Assembly (NCBI RefSeq): GCF_000337375.1
Contig: NZ_AOJG01000040.1
Location: forward strand, 15,792 to 79,791
DNA: 64,000 nt
Source: Halorubrum lipolyticum DSM 21995
GTDB lineage: Archaea > Halobacteriota > Halobacteria > Halobacteriales > Haloferacaceae
Direction of reading: 5' to 3'
Shown: positions 51,157 through 60,922 of the stretch, in pieces
Layout of the letters: every line of letters begins with the position of its first letter
Numbering within the stretch: position 1 is the stretch's first letter
Position numbers and translations under genes: made by a program
The notes under the pieces: generated by a model
Seen by the model: the letters and a program-made list of their open reading frames with translations, nothing else
Databases searched by the model: none
What the model was told of the DNA's origin: nothing

Positions 51157-52539
51157 ATGGACTGCTTCGTGAATCGGGATGACGAACTCTCTCGGCTACG
51201 CGGATGCTACGAGTCCGACGGCGCAGAGATGGTCGTCGTTTTCGGTCGGCGACGCCTCGGGAAGACACAGCTCGTCCAGCACTCGCTCTCCGACCGTGAC
51301 GACGCAGTCGTCTATCAGGCCACGGAGACCACCTCCCAGATACAGCTCGACGAGTTCGTCGATGTCGCCTCCGAAAACTTCTCCGGCATCACGCAAATCA
51401 AACAGAACTGGGAAGCGCTGCTCGGATATCTGGGGGATCAGGACGGAATCGTGGTCCTTGACGAATTTCCCTACCTCATCGACGCCGACGAGAGCCTCCC
51501 GTCCGTCATTCAGCGACTGTGGGACCAGCGGCTCCAGAGCACCTCGGGAACGCTGGTTCTGATCGGGTCGTCGATCAGTATGATGGAAGAAGCAACCCTT
51601 CTCGGGAACAGTCCCTTATATGGACGATTCACGGAACGACTTGACCTCCGGCCTCTCAACTTCGCTGCTGCACAGGAGTTCCTTCCGGACGAGTATGTGC
51701 CCGAAGAGCGGATTTTTATGTGGGGAATCTTCGGTGGCGTTCCGTACTATCTCGATGGCGTCGATCTTGGACGAGACCTCGGAACAGTTCTCACCGAGGA
51801 AGTGCTCTCCCAGAAGGGATACCTCCATAACGAACCGGAGTACGTGCTCCGCACCGAACTCACGGACCCGAACCGATACTTTGCGATCCTCACCGCGATC
51901 GCCGCGGGAAAGACGACGTCGAACGAGATCGCCCAAGCGATAGGGATCGACGGGAAGCAGATCTCGACGTACACACAGAAGTTGGAGCGTCTGCGGCTCA
52001 TCGAGCGAGAGGTCCCGATCACTGAAGAGAAGGCAAAGTCACGCCGGGGGCGCTATCGAATCCTCGATCCGTTATTCCGATTCTGGTTCCGCTTCGTCTA
52101 CGGCAGGGAAGATCGATACGAACGACTCGGAGAGAACGCCTACGACGCGGTCATTGAGCCGGAACTTCCAGACTTCGTGAGTCACGAGTTTGAGCGGCTT
52201 TGCCAAGACGCACTCCCGGGCCTCTACCCCGCAGAGACGTTCCTCGATATCGGTCGCTGGTGGTACAAGCAACACGAGGTTGACGTCGTCGGCTTCACCA
52301 TAGACGGGACGATGGTCGTGGGGGAATGCAAGTTCACGAACGCACCGCTTGATTACGGAGCCCTCGCTTCTCTCGAAGACCACGCCGCCGAGATACGCTG
52401 GACGCCGGACGGCGATGAGAGGAACACTGAGTACGCCTTATTCGCCCGGAATGGTGCGACACAGTCCGTTCAGGAAGCCGTGTCCGAGCGCGATGACGTA
52501 CAACTGTTCGAACTCGGAGATATTACGAAACACGCGTAG
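51157..52539 (+). CDS. Archaeal ATPase with DUF234 domain
   Basis: The 460-residue protein has a Walker A FGRRRLGKTQLVQHS (residues about 28-42), a Walker B GIVVLDEFPYLID, a winged-helix part (ITQIK and SNEIAQAIGIDGKQIS regions) and a C-terminal DUF234 nuclease-like domain, with VDVVGFTIDGTMVVGECKFT resembling the D-ExK of PD-(D/E)XK nucleases. Such ATPases occur widely in archaeal genomic islands, with roles unproven. Codon use is less GC-biased than in neighbours, which suggests horizontal transfer. Confidence 0.85.
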   Translation: MDCFVNRDDELSRLRGCYESDGAEMVVVFGRRRLGKTQLVQHSLSDRDDAVVYQATETTSQIQLDEFVDVASENFSGITQIKQNWEALLGYLGDQDGIVVLDEFPYLIDADESLPSVIQRLWDQRLQSTSGTLVLIGSSISMMEEATLLGNSPLYGRFTERLDLRPLNFAAAQEFLPDEYVPEERIFMWGIFGGVPYYLDGVDLGRDLGTVLTEEVLSQKGYLHNEPEYVLRTELTDPNRYFAILTAIAAGKTTSNEIAQAIGIDGKQISTYTQKLERLRLIEREVPITEEKAKSRRGRYRILDPLFRFWFRFVYGREDRYERLGENAYDAVIEPELPDFVSHEFERLCQDALPGLYPAETFLDIGRWWYKQHEVDVVGFTIDGTMVVGECKFTNAPLDYGALASLEDHAAEIRWTPDGDERNTEYALFARNGATQSVQEAVSERDDVQLFELGDITKHA

Positions 52540-52614
52540 GGGTGCCATCAAACACGAAGGAGGAGAGAGGTTCGATGGCTGATGCTCGGAATCGAGCGAG
52601 CCGCAGAATAAACT

Positions 52615-52638
52615 ACGTGATTTCAATGAAATCAACGT
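52615..52638. terminator. Near-perfect inverted repeat downstream of secY
   Basis: ACGTGATTTCA (52615-52625) and TGAAATCAACGT (52627-52638) form inverted arms around one A, with one base inserted. It lies about 40 bases beyond the secY stop and 75 bases beyond the DUF234 stop, so it could serve as a bidirectional terminator or mark an island boundary. Confidence 0.45.
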
Positions 52639-52678
52639 AAGAACGCCTAGAACGCCCGTTTGCGTTCCAGAACTGTTC

Positions 52679-54154
52679 TTACTCGTTTCCGAACATCTGG
52701 CGCATCATCGGGTGCATCTCCATCAGCTGCTCCTCGGCGATCTCCTCGTACAGCTTGTACGTGATGGAGACCGCGAGCAGCAGTCCGGTACCGGAGACCT
52801 GACCGATGGTTCCGAGTAGGTTCGCCATGACGGCGAGCAGCCCGACGAGGGCGCCGCCGATGACGGTCACCTGCGGGATGTACCGCTCCATGACCTTCTC
52901 GACGACCTGCGGATTCCGCCGGAATCCGGGGATCTGCATCCCGGAGTTCTGGATCTGTTTCGCCGTCGCCTCCGGACCCATCCCGGTGGTCTCGACCCAG
53001 AAGATGGCGAAGATCGCGCCGCCGACGACCATGAAGGTGAGGTCGATGGTCAGCCGAACCGCGATCATCCACGGTTCGACCGACGCCGGGATCTCACCCA
53101 GGAACCACATCCAGTCGGTTCGGCGCTGAATCGGGTTCAGGTAGTAGAACAGCCCGGAGATGGGCTGACCTTGGTCGCTGTAGATGCCGAGCCATCCCGG
53201 CATCCCCGCCCACTGCGAAGAGAGAAGCTGGCCGAGGAACTGGATGTTCGCCTGCAGCGCGCGAACGAGGATCATCGGCAGGACGGACGCGTAAATGAGC
53301 TTCACCGGGAAGCGTCCGCGAGCGCCCTTCACCCGCGCGTGCGAGAGCGGGATCTCGACGCGGACCGACTCCGCGTACACGACGATCCCGAAGATGAACA
53401 GCGTGGTGAACAGCGCCAAGATGTTCCCGGGATCGAACAGCAGGTTCTGGAGCCCCTCCGCGGTGAACGGCGACAGCGACACCGGCACGTCGCCGACGAT
53501 GATGCCGTACCAGCTCGCGAAGAAGCCGGACGCACCGAGCGCCGAGAAGCTGAAAAAGCCTCCGACGATCTGCTGGCTCACGGCCGCGATGATGAACAGC
53601 CCGACGCCGGAACCGACGCCCCACTTGCTCACGATTTCGTCCATGAACAGGATGAGGATGCCGCCGACGAACACCTGCGCGAAGATCAGCAGTTCGACGC
53701 CGAACGTGCTGATTCCGAGCGCCCCCGCGACCGCCTGATCCGCTGGAAGGAACTCGCCGGTGAACACCATCGGCGCCGCCGTCAGGGCGGTGACGATGAT
53801 CACCAGGAGCTTCTGGAGGCCCTGGTACAGGACCTGGTCGCGCGGGTCGTCGGTGTCGAGCCCCAGCAGGTTCGCACCGCCCAACAGCTGGAGGACGATG
53901 GACGCCGTGACGATCGGTCCGATACCGACCTGCAACAGCGAGCCGGACGAGCCGGCGAGCACCGACCGGAACTGCCCGAAGAAGTCCGACCCGCCGGTCG
54001 CCAACCCGAACGGGTTGATGTTGGTCAGGAAGAAGTAGACGACCAGGATGCCGGCCGTCCACATGAGCTTCCGCTTGAACGGAACGTGACCCGCGGGTCG
54101 CTCCACGACGGGCATCCGCGTGAGCACCGGTTCGGCGACCTCCTTCCAACTCAT
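52679..54154 (-). CDS. secY: Protein translocase subunit SecY
   Basis: The 491-residue channel protein has ten membrane helices and forms the SecYE-beta pore. It begins MSWKEVAEPVLTRMPVVERP and contains VRVEIPLSHARVKGARGRFP and ends EMHPMMRQMFGNE. It is the last gene of the ribosomal operon, three bases after the L15 stop, as in most archaea. Helix boundaries and length match family members. Confidence 0.95.
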   Translation of the reverse strand: MSWKEVAEPVLTRMPVVERPAGHVPFKRKLMWTAGILVVYFFLTNINPFGLATGGSDFFGQFRSVLAGSSGSLLQVGIGPIVTASIVLQLLGGANLLGLDTDDPRDQVLYQGLQKLLVIIVTALTAAPMVFTGEFLPADQAVAGALGISTFGVELLIFAQVFVGGILILFMDEIVSKWGVGSGVGLFIIAAVSQQIVGGFFSFSALGASGFFASWYGIIVGDVPVSLSPFTAEGLQNLLFDPGNILALFTTLFIFGIVVYAESVRVEIPLSHARVKGARGRFPVKLIYASVLPMILVRALQANIQFLGQLLSSQWAGMPGWLGIYSDQGQPISGLFYYLNPIQRRTDWMWFLGEIPASVEPWMIAVRLTIDLTFMVVGGAIFAIFWVETTGMGPEATAKQIQNSGMQIPGFRRNPQVVEKVMERYIPQVTVIGGALVGLLAVMANLLGTIGQVSGTGLLLAVSITYKLYEEIAEEQLMEMHPMMRQMFGNE

Positions 54155-54157
54155 TGG

Positions 54158-54655
54158 TTACGCCTCGTCGTCCTCGTCGTCGGAAGTGTTTTCCGGTTCG
54201 TCAGCGGCCTCCTCGGCGCGCTCGGAGAGCGTCGCCTCGCCGCCGGCTTCCTCGATGAGTTCGACCGCACCCGCGGTGAACGCGTCGGCGGTGACTCGGA
54301 GTTCGCGACGGACCTGTCCGCCGCCGAGCACCTTCACGACGTCGGCGTCGTGGCCGTCCTCGACGACATCGCGCGCGTCGATAACGTACGCGTCACCGTC
54401 CTCTTCGGCGAGGTCCTCCGCGGCGTACACCGCCGCGTCCTCGTCGAGCTTCTGGACCTTCACTTCGAGGACCTCGGTCTGCGCGCTCTCGGGGCGCTTG
54501 AAGCCGTACTTGCCGAGCGGACCGTAGTTGTGGAACTCGTGTTTCGCGCGGCCGGCCGCGCCGCGGCCGCCGCGGTGACCGGCGCCGCGCCGGTTCTTGT
54601 GCGTTCCGCCGCCGTGCGTCCGGGAACCGCGCTGTCGACGTTTCTTACTCGTCAT
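54158..54655 (-). CDS. rpl15: 50S ribosomal protein L15 (uL15)
   Basis: The 165-residue protein begins MTSKKRRQRGSRTHGGGTHK and has the Gly/Arg-rich RGGRGAAGRAKHEFHNYGP loop. A long acidic C-terminal tail (ERAEEAADEPENTSDDEDDE) is a halophilic extension. Its ATG overlaps the L30 stop by ATGA. It binds near the peptidyl transferase centre of 23S rRNA. Confidence 0.95.
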   Translation of the reverse strand: MTSKKRRQRGSRTHGGGTHKNRRGAGHRGGRGAAGRAKHEFHNYGPLGKYGFKRPESAQTEVLEVKVQKLDEDAAVYAAEDLAEEDGDAYVIDARDVVEDGHDADVVKVLGGGQVRRELRVTADAFTAGAVELIEEAGGEATLSERAEEAADEPENTSDDEDDEA

Positions 54656-55116
54656 CGCATCGCCTCCAGGAGACCGTCGATCTCCTCGGTGGTGTGTTTC
54701 CCGAGTTCGCCGCCCTCGATCACCGGGTGCTTGATGCCTTCGTGACCGCCCCGGGGGGCGTGGAGCCGGAGCGTCGGGGAGAGACCCTGCTCGCGCAGCG
54801 TCGTCTCCTCGTCGACGAGCGCCTCGGCCAGCGCCTCCAGGTCGGCGTAGTCGGTGTTATCGTCGATCCACTCGTCGTCGATGTCGGCCGAGCCCTCCAG
54901 GGGCTCGCCGCGTCGCGCGACGGTGGTCGCGACCGCGTCGACGCTCGGTTCCCCGAACGCGACGACGTCGTTCACCTTGGTGATCATGCCGCGGTACGAG
55001 TCCGTCTCGGGGACGAGCGTCGCGTGGTTGACGCGCCCGATGTTCAGCATATCGAGCGTGTCCTCGACGCCGTACTCGAGGTTCACGTCGCCGCGGAGCT
55101 GGACGATCGCTTGCAT
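54652..55116 (-). CDS. rpl30: 50S ribosomal protein L30 (uL30)
   Basis: The 154-residue archaeal L30 begins [20 protein letters not shown] and ends GKHTTEEIDGLLEAMR. The start ATG 55116 is chosen because the protein then has its family N-terminus, and because it overlaps the S5 stop (TGATG). A longer frame upstream is a shadow of S5. Confidence 0.95.
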   Translation of the reverse strand: MQAIVQLRGDVNLEYGVEDTLDMLNIGRVNHATLVPETDSYRGMITKVNDVVAFGEPSVDAVATTVARRGEPLEGSADIDDEWIDDNTDYADLEALAEALVDEETTLREQGLSPTLRLHAPRGGHEGIKHPVIEGGELGKHTTEEIDGLLEAMR

Positions 55117-55763
55117 CACTCGCTCACCTCGTCGTAGTGGACCTCGCGCGCGTGCTGCGGAGTGCGGGACTGCGCCGCGTTCTCCAGCGCGTTGAAGGTC
55201 GCCTTCGCGAGGTTCACCGTCGTGCGGGTGTTGCCGTCGGAGTTCGTCCAGGCGTCCTCGACGCCGGCGAGCTCCAGGATGTTCCGAACCGTCTCCGCCG
55301 CGGCCAGCCCGAGCCCCTGCGGGGCGGGCTGGATCTCGACGGTGACGGAGCCGGCCTTCCCCTCGGCCTTGCGGGTGAGGGAGTTCGTGCCGCCGGGCTG
55401 GTCCTCCCAAGACCCGGAGCCGCGGTCGACCGCGATGATGTTCAGCTTCGCCACGTCGATCGCCTTCTGAATGGCGCCGCCGACCTGGTCGTCCCGGGCC
55501 TGCGCGTAGCCGAGGTAGCCGTCGCGGTTACCCACGGCGACCACGCAGCGGAACTTCACGCGGCGTCCGGAGTCGGTCATGCGCTGGACCATGTTGATGT
55601 CCAGCACCTCGTCTTCCAGCCCCGGGAGGAGCTGGTCGACGATCTCGGCCTCCTTCAGCGGGAGACCGGAGTCGAGCGCCTGTTCCATCGACGAGATGTC
55701 GCCGTTCTGTACCTTGCGGCCGAGTCGCGTCCGCGGTTCCCAGCCGTCGTTGTGTCTACTCAT
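55116..55763 (-). CDS. rps5: 30S ribosomal protein S5 (uS5)
   Basis: The 215-residue protein begins [20 protein letters not shown] and contains the S5 double-stranded RNA-binding fold ([20 protein letters not shown]) and [23 protein letters not shown] 55763 is chosen; it overlaps the L18 stop by eight bases, so the two are translationally coupled. S5 takes part in decoding accuracy. Confidence 0.95.
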   Translation of the reverse strand: MSRHNDGWEPRTRLGRKVQNGDISSMEQALDSGLPLKEAEIVDQLLPGLEDEVLDINMVQRMTDSGRRVKFRCVVAVGNRDGYLGYAQARDDQVGGAIQKAIDVAKLNIIAVDRGSGSWEDQPGGTNSLTRKAEGKAGSVTVEIQPAPQGLGLAAAETVRNILELAGVEDAWTNSDGNTRTTVNLAKATFNALENAAQSRTPQHAREVHYDEVSE

Positions 55764-56313
55764 GGTCCTCCTGGATTGTCGCGAGCACGTCGTCGAAGTG
55801 CTCGGGTAGGTCGGCCGCGTCGAAATCGCCGCCGTACAGCGGCTCGTCGAGCTGCTCGGCGTACGCGGCGATGTGTTCGCCACGCGTGCGCGACCAGTCG
55901 GCCAGCACGTCGTCGTTGTGCGGGATTTCGAGGCCGGCGTCGATCGCTCCTTCCTGTACTGCGAACGTCTTGTTGCCGGGCGTCGCCGTGTTGAGCCCGA
56001 TGTCGAGGACGGCCTCGTCGAGGCCGGCGTCGACGGCGCGGGCGCCCGCGAGGTACCCGGTGAGGTACGCGCTGGGGAGGTTGCCCGTGGGGGCGTCCCA
56101 GCCGTACTCGCCGAGCTCCTCGCTGGAGGCGGCCGCGTGGGTCTCGTCGCCGTCGGATCCGGGAGTTACCAGCTGCGCCCTGACGTGAGCGTTGCTCACC
56201 CGAGCGACCAGGCGAGGCTTGCCCGATTTCAGCAGGCGCAACCTCTGGTGGTAATCCGTCCGGACCTCGCGGCGGCGCCGCATCGGCACCTTGTATCGTG
56301 GTCCTGTCGCCAT
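55756..56313 (-). CDS. rpl18: 50S ribosomal protein L18 (uL18)
   Basis: The 185-residue archaeal L18 begins [20 protein letters not shown] and has [20 protein letters not shown] and LASAYLTG-like [19 protein letters not shown]. It binds 5S rRNA. Its ATG overlaps the L19e stop by one base (TAATG). Confidence 0.95.
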   Translation of the reverse strand: MATGPRYKVPMRRRREVRTDYHQRLRLLKSGKPRLVARVSNAHVRAQLVTPGSDGDETHAAASSEELGEYGWDAPTGNLPSAYLTGYLAGARAVDAGLDEAVLDIGLNTATPGNKTFAVQEGAIDAGLEIPHNDDVLADWSRTRGEHIAAYAEQLDEPLYGGDFDAADLPEHFDDVLATIQEDHE

Positions 56314-56774
56314 TAGTCCGTCACCTCGTAACCGTACTGCGTCTGGATGTACGCCTCCAGTCGCGCGACGTCCTCGAACTCGCCACCGCTCGCCTTGTTG
56401 TAAAGCGTGCGGTACTCGCTGGCGTCGAGCACGTCCGCCTCGTCGCGGAGCTCCTTCAGGCGGGCGCGCTGTGCGCGGATCCGCGCCTTCCAGTCGTCCT
56501 TCGTGTTCTGTCGCGCACCGGCCTTCCCCTTGCGGGTACCGGCGCCCGACTGATGGCCGTACGAGCGCTTCTCGGCGCGCTCGCGGGCCCGACCGCGCGA
56601 GTTCGTCTTCGCGTCAGTCGCGCGGATGGTGCCCTGTTCGATGAGCTCGCGGACGTCCTCTCGCGTGATGGCGTCCTCGATCTCCTCCTGTGCCTCGGGG
56701 TCGAGCCAGACGCGACCCTTGCCGACGTCGAGCTCGTCCGCTGCAAGCCGCTTCTGCGCTTTCAGGTCACTCAT
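56313..56774 (-). CDS. rpl19e: 50S ribosomal protein L19e (eL19)
   Basis: The 153-residue protein begins [20 protein letters not shown] and contains the conserved [20 protein letters not shown] and [20 protein letters not shown] segments. It is a eukaryote/archaea-specific large-subunit protein with a long helix. Its first codons overlap the L32e stop by eight bases. Confidence 0.95.
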   Translation of the reverse strand: MSDLKAQKRLAADELDVGKGRVWLDPEAQEEIEDAITREDVRELIEQGTIRATDAKTNSRGRARERAEKRSYGHQSGAGTRKGKAGARQNTKDDWKARIRAQRARLKELRDEADVLDASEYRTLYNKASGGEFEDVARLEAYIQTQYGYEVTD

Positions 56775-57477
56775 CGCTGACCTCCACTTCGACGTAGGTC
56801 GGGTTCAGCACGCGGATCTCGCGCTCCTCTGCCTCGTCTTCGATCAGTTCGCGCTTGCGGCCGCCGACCTTCGAGGCGATACGCACCGCCTGCGTGTCGC
56901 CGTCGACGCCCTCGAGGTCGTCCGTGTTGTGCACGCGGACCTCCTCGAAGCCGCTCGGGTGCAGGTCGCGCGACGCCTTGGGCGACCGGAACCCCGCCTC
57001 GACGACGGGGCCCTTCGCCTTCATGCGGCGGCGCTGCTTGGAGAGCCCGCCGCGCGGCTTGCGCCACGACGTCGGGATCCGCTTTTTCTTGTGGTAGTCC
57101 TGCCGGTTGAACTGCGGTTTCCCCTCGCGGTGCTTCTGTGCGAGCGCGCGAGCGGTCTCGTCGTCCAGTGCCGGCGTCTTATCGGCGTGACCGCGGGGGC
57201 GAAGCTCCGTCTCGACGTCCTCGTCGGCGTCGGCCTCGTCGGCCTCCTCCTCCTCGTCCGTCTCGTCTTCGATCTCCGCGTCCGCCTCCTCGTCGACCTC
57301 CAGCCCGCCGACGTCGGCCTTGATACGCGCTGCGAGCGCGTTGCCGACGCCGTCGACCTCGGAGAGCTCCGACTGGGAGGCGGCCTTCACGTCCTCGACC
57401 GTCTCGTAGCCGGCCTCGCGAAGGGCGTCCGCCTTCGAGGGACCGACACCGCTGATGTCTTCCAGTTCGTCTGCCAT
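56767..57477 (-). CDS. rpl32e: 50S ribosomal protein L32e (eL32) with N-terminal HhH extension
   Basis: The 236-residue protein has the core L32e region at about residues 95-236 ([40 protein letters not shown]). Residues 1-65 form a helix-hairpin-helix extension ([37 protein letters not shown]) and residues 65-90 an acidic linker ([20 protein letters not shown]). The extension is typical of haloarchaeal L32e. It stands between L6 and L19e. Confidence 0.95.
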   Translation of the reverse strand: MADELEDISGVGPSKADALREAGYETVEDVKAASQSELSEVDGVGNALAARIKADVGGLEVDEEADAEIEDETDEEEEADEADADEDVETELRPRGHADKTPALDDETARALAQKHREGKPQFNRQDYHKKKRIPTSWRKPRGGLSKQRRRMKAKGPVVEAGFRSPKASRDLHPSGFEEVRVHNTDDLEGVDGDTQAVRIASKVGGRKRELIEDEAEEREIRVLNPTYVEVEVSDE

Positions 57478-57480
57478 TGG

Positions 57481-58014
57481 TTAGGCACCTCCGGTGGGCT
57501 TCTCGACGATGTACACGCCGTCTTGGAAAACGCGCGTGTCCTTGTCGGTCACCTTCGTCAGCTGTTCGATGTCGGCGGCGGTCTGCCCCACCGCCTCCTT
57601 GTCGGAGCCCGTGAGCGTGACCGTCTCGCCGTCGATCTGTACGTCCGTGTCCCCGCGGATCGGGGTGCGTCGCTGTGCTCGCTCGCCGAGGAAGTTCTCG
57701 ATGACGACCTCGTCGCCCTCCGTGGTCACCTGCATCGGGAAGTGGGCGTAGTACACTTCCATCGTGTACTCCCATCCGTCGGTGACGCCGTGGATCATGT
57801 TGGCGACGTGGCTCTCGAAGGTGCCGACCGTGGCGTTTGTCTTCGCGTCCTCGTTCTCGGAAGCGATCGCGACGACACCGTCCTCGACCGTGACCTCGAC
57901 ATCGGGGTACCAGAGGCGTCGCGTGACGCTCCCGTTGGGACCCTCGACGGTGAGTTCGAGGTGGTCGGTCTCGGCGGAGACGTCGTCCGGAATCTCGATT
58001 TCGACTCTGTTCAT
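57481..58014 (-). CDS. rpl6: 50S ribosomal protein L6 (uL6)
   Basis: The 177-residue protein begins MNRVEIEIPDDVSAETDHLE and has the two L6 repeats with LTVEGPNGSVTRRLWYPDVE and FPMQVTTEGDEVVIENFLGE. It contacts the sarcin-ricin loop region near the factor-binding site. The stop lies three bases before the L32e start. Confidence 0.95.
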   Translation of the reverse strand: MNRVEIEIPDDVSAETDHLELTVEGPNGSVTRRLWYPDVEVTVEDGVVAIASENEDAKTNATVGTFESHVANMIHGVTDGWEYTMEVYYAHFPMQVTTEGDEVVIENFLGERAQRRTPIRGDTDVQIDGETVTLTGSDKEAVGQTAADIEQLTKVTDKDTRVFQDGVYIVEKPTGGA

Positions 58015-58016
58015 TG

Positions 58017-58409
58017 TTAGTAGACGTATGCGATCACTTGGCCGCCGATACCCGCTTCGCGGGCCTCGTAGTGGCTCATGACGCCGTGGCTCGTCGTGAC
58101 GATGAGCGTCCCGTAGTCACGGGCGGGGAGGTATCGCTTCTCCCACTTCTCGAACTCGTCCGCACCCGCGGAGTAGCGGGGCTTGACGGCGCCACACTCG
58201 TTGATCGCGCCTTTCAGTTCGACCTCGAATTTCCCGGCTTTCCCGTCGTCGACGTACTCGAAGCCGTCGACGTACCCGCGGTCGTAGAGGACCTCGAGGA
58301 CGGAGCCGATGATGTTGGAGGCGGGCTCAACCGTGTACGACAGGTGGCCAACGCTCTCGGCGTTGTCCATGCCGGCCAGCGCGTTGGTGAATGGATCGTT
58401 TCCCGTCAT
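58017..58409 (-). CDS. rps8: 30S ribosomal protein S8 (uS8)
   Basis: The 130-residue protein begins MTGNDPFTNALAGMDNAESV and ends HYEAREAGIGGQVIAYVY. The archaeal-type end with REAGIGGQVIAYVY matches family members. ATG 58409 lies two bases after the S14 stop. It binds the central domain of 16S rRNA. Confidence 0.95.
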   Translation of the reverse strand: MTGNDPFTNALAGMDNAESVGHLSYTVEPASNIIGSVLEVLYDRGYVDGFEYVDDGKAGKFEVELKGAINECGAVKPRYSAGADEFEKWEKRYLPARDYGTLIVTTSHGVMSHYEAREAGIGGQVIAYVY

Positions 58410-58411
58410 GA

Positions 58412-58585
58412 TCAGCTGTACTTCTCGAATCCCATGTCTCGGGCGACCTCGCGGAAACACTGCCGGCAGAGGTTGATGTCGTACTTGCCGACAAGCCCCT
58501 GCTCGCGGTCGCACCGCCGGCACGTGTGCCGGGAGTCGGTGCGTTTCGCCGCGTGCTCGCCCGTGTCGTTGTTCGCTTCGCTCAT
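58412..58585 (-). CDS. rps14: 30S ribosomal protein S14 (uS14), zinc-binding
   Basis: This 57-residue gene is easy to miss. It reads [20 protein letters not shown] then [37 protein letters not shown], with four Cys in two CxxC pairs for a zinc ion. ATG 58585 overlaps the L5 stop as ATGA. It sits between L5 and S8 exactly as in the archaeal spc operon. Its N-terminus is longer than in bacteria. Confidence 0.93.
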   Translation of the reverse strand: MSEANNDTGEHAAKRTDSRHTCRRCDREQGLVGKYDINLCRQCFREVARDMGFEKYS

Positions 58586-59106
58586 TCCGTTACCTCAACG
58601 TCGAAGTTCGTTTCGAGGAACGCGGCCGCGTCCTCGGCGGTCATCCGGTGTTTCGAGGGGATCGAGGCCGTTCCCTTGTCCCGCTTCGACACGCGGTAGC
58701 CGGGACGGACGATCGTCGTCGTCACGTCGAGGCCGTAGATGCCGATGTTCGGGTTGTACTCCTGGCTCGGGAAGTCGGTGTGGTCCTCGACCCCGAAGCT
58801 CAGGTTGCCCGTGTCGTCGAACTGGCTCTGCGAGACGTCGACGATGTCGAGCGCGGTCGCGAGGAACTCGTGTGCGTCCTCGTCCCGCAGCGTCACCTTG
58901 ACGCCGATCGGGTCGCCCTTGCGGATCCCGAACTCGGCGATGGTGCGCTTCGAGGTGGTCCGGACCGACTGCTGGCCCGTGATCTCCTCGATGATCTCCT
59001 CGGCGTCAGCGAGCGGCTCACCGCCCTGCCCGACGCCCATGTGGACGACGACCTTCTCCAGGTACGGCTCGCGCATCTCGTGGGACGCGCTCTCGGATTC
59101 ACTCAT
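58582..59106 (-). CDS. rpl5: 50S ribosomal protein L5 (uL5)
   Basis: The 174-residue 5S-rRNA-binding protein begins [20 protein letters not shown] and contains [20 protein letters not shown] and [23 protein letters not shown] 59106 overlaps the S4e stop. The C-terminus ends FDVEVTE; TGA overlaps the S14 ATG. Confidence 0.95.
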   Translation of the reverse strand: MSESESASHEMREPYLEKVVVHMGVGQGGEPLADAEEIIEEITGQQSVRTTSKRTIAEFGIRKGDPIGVKVTLRDEDAHEFLATALDIVDVSQSQFDDTGNLSFGVEDHTDFPSQEYNPNIGIYGLDVTTTIVRPGYRVSKRDKGTASIPSKHRMTAEDAAAFLETNFDVEVTE

Positions 59107-59824
59107 CCGAACCACCCGTCTCGTCGGCGTCGTCGCCGGCGAAGTTCTCGTCGATGACGACGAGGTACTCCTCGACCGTCTCGTAGCCGTCCTCGTCGTC
59201 GCCGACGAAGACCGTGTTCGAGCCGGAGCCGAGCGTCACGTCGATGTCGGCCACCTCGCCGATGCGGCCGGCGTGCTGGCCGGCGACGGCGGTGACTAAG
59301 GCGCCCTCCTCGTACTCGAAGTGGGCGACGATCTCCTTCGACTCGTTGTCGACGACGATCGAGTCCTTCGTGTCGTACTCGGTGTCGGCGTCGACGAGGA
59401 CGTTCGTCCCGTCGTGGAGCGTCAGCTGAGCGTCGCCGCCGGGGACGACGGACTTGTTCGTGATCTTCCCGAGCCGGCTTCCGGCGGCCTCCTCGTCGAC
59501 GGGGGTCAGCGCGAGCCGACCGCCCTCGTCGGGGAAGACGCGGAAGAACTCCCCGCGCTCGGGGAACGCCAGGATGTCGAACATCCCGATCGGACGCTGC
59601 TCGTCCGAGATGGCGTCCCCGTTGACGAGGACCGAGTCGTTGTTCAGCGCGTAGCGCGCCTCCTTCGTCGAGTCGACGTAGCCGAGCACGTCCCGCAGCA
59701 GGACGACGAGCGGAACGCCCGCCTCACCGTGCGGGCCGGCGCCGGCCTTGACGGTGAACGTGTTCGTCTTTCGCTCGACCGGCCAGGAGTTCGGTACTGC
59801 CAGTCGCTTCTGATGTCGCGTCAT
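59099..59824 (-). CDS. rps4e: 30S ribosomal protein S4e (eS4)
   Basis: The 241-residue protein begins [20 protein letters not shown] and has an S4-like RNA-binding region ([40 protein letters not shown]) and a C-terminal KOW-type barrel ([20 protein letters not shown]). ATG 59824 overlaps the L24 stop. It is archaeal/eukaryotic-specific. Confidence 0.95.
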   Translation of the reverse strand: MTRHQKRLAVPNSWPVERKTNTFTVKAGAGPHGEAGVPLVVLLRDVLGYVDSTKEARYALNNDSVLVNGDAISDEQRPIGMFDILAFPERGEFFRVFPDEGGRLALTPVDEEAAGSRLGKITNKSVVPGGDAQLTLHDGTNVLVDADTEYDTKDSIVVDNESKEIVAHFEYEEGALVTAVAGQHAGRIGEVADIDVTLGSGSNTVFVGDDEDGYETVEEYLVVIDENFAGDDADETGGSDE

Positions 59825-60177
59825 TCGTTATCCTCCTGGAGCCGCGCCTCCCGGCGCTCGTCTTCCAGGTCCAGTTCGGTCACCCGGACGTTGCTCGCCG
59901 GGATGGGACGGGGAACCTCCTCTCCGTCCGCCTTCTCGACGGTGACGTCCTCGACGGTGATCCGTTCCGCGGACAGGTCGACCGAGATGACCTCGGCCTC
60001 CGTGTCGGCCGCGTCGCCGCGAAGCACCTCGACGGTGTCGCCGGCGTTGACGCGGACGTTCCGCTGGCCGTACTCCTCGCGGAGCTCGTCCGTGAGGGTG
60101 GCGCGGACCTGGTTCTGCCGCTCGTGGAGCGGCGCGGTCTCCGACCGTTTTCGCTGTTTGCGTGGCTGTTTCGTCAT
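59821..60177 (-). CDS. rpl24: 50S ribosomal protein L24 (uL24)
   Basis: The 118-residue protein begins [20 protein letters not shown] and has the KOW motif region [20 protein letters not shown], lacking the central Gly of many relatives only in detail. It ends [12 protein letters not shown]-like [14 protein letters not shown]. Its ATG 60177 lies two bases after the L14 stop. It is an early 23S rRNA assembly protein. Confidence 0.95.
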   Translation of the reverse strand: MTKQPRKQRKRSETAPLHERQNQVRATLTDELREEYGQRNVRVNAGDTVEVLRGDAADTEAEVISVDLSAERITVEDVTVEKADGEEVPRPIPASNVRVTELDLEDERREARLQEDNE

Positions 60178-60179
60178 GG

Positions 60180-60578
60180 TTAGACGATCATCGTCGCGGT
60201 GGAGGCGATGCTCCCGAATCGTTCGGCGACCTCGCGGGCGACGGGGCCTTTGATCTCCGTGCCCCGCGGCTCGTCGAGGTCGTCGATGATGACGGCCGCG
60301 TTGTCCTCGAACTTCACGCGCGTGCCGTTCGGACGGCGGATCGGCTTGCGCTGGCGGACGACGACCGCCTCCAGCACCTGCCGCCGCATCTCCGGGGTCC
60401 CTTTCGTGACCGAGACGGTCACTTTGTCGCCGATACCTGCCTTCGGGTGGCGGTTCTTGGTGCCGGAGTAGCCGGCCACCGAGATCACCTTCAGCTCACG
60501 GGCGCCGGTGTTGTCGGCGCACGTGATGAGCGAGCCCTTCGAGAGCCCCTGCGTGACGTCGGCCTTGAGCGCCTCCAT
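60180..60578 (-). CDS. rpl14: 50S ribosomal protein L14 (uL14)
   Basis: The 132-residue protein begins [20 protein letters not shown] and has the highly conserved [18 protein letters not shown] and [20 protein letters not shown] segments. ATG 60578 is chosen; the GTG one codon earlier belongs to the overlap with S17. It overlaps the S17 stop by one base. Confidence 0.95.
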   Translation of the reverse strand: MEALKADVTQGLSKGSLITCADNTGARELKVISVAGYSGTKNRHPKAGIGDKVTVSVTKGTPEMRRQVLEAVVVRQRKPIRRPNGTRVKFEDNAAVIIDDLDEPRGTEIKGPVAREVAERFGSIASTATMIV

Positions 60579-60922
60579 CACTGATCACCCGACAGGTTCT
60601 CGACGACGACGTGGGACTTCGTCTTCGAGAGCGGTCGCGTCTCCGCGATTTTCACTTCGTCACCGACTTCGAGCGAGTCGAGCACGCCCGGCACGTGGGC
60701 CGGGATGCGCGAGCGACGCTTCATGTACCGGTCGTATTTCGGTACGAACACGTCGTATTCTCGCTCGACGATGACGGTCTTTTCCATATCCGTCGACACG
60801 ACCGTTCCCTCACGGGTCTGGCCGCGGACGGAGAGCTGCCCGTAGAACGGGCACTTCTCGTAGTCGTAATCCTCCGGGTTGTCTGGCTCCGGAGGCGTGG
60901 GTACGTCGATTCCTATCGCCAT
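60578..60922 (-). CDS. rps17: 30S ribosomal protein S17 (uS17)
   Basis: The 114-residue protein begins [20 protein letters not shown] and has an OB fold ([40 protein letters not shown]). ATG 60922 overlaps the Rpp29 stop region. It binds 16S rRNA early in assembly. Confidence 0.95.
   Translation of the reverse strand: MAIGIDVPTPPEPDNPEDYDYEKCPFYGQLSVRGQTREGTVVSTDMEKTVIVEREYDVFVPKYDRYMKRRSRIPAHVPGVLDSLEVGDEVKIAETRPLSKTKSHVVVENLSGDQ

Noticed and set aside
50850-52640. A transposon with clear insertion ends around the DUF234 gene
   Set aside because: No target duplication, matching terminal repeats or transposase could be seen; composition alone supports only an island of uncertain origin.
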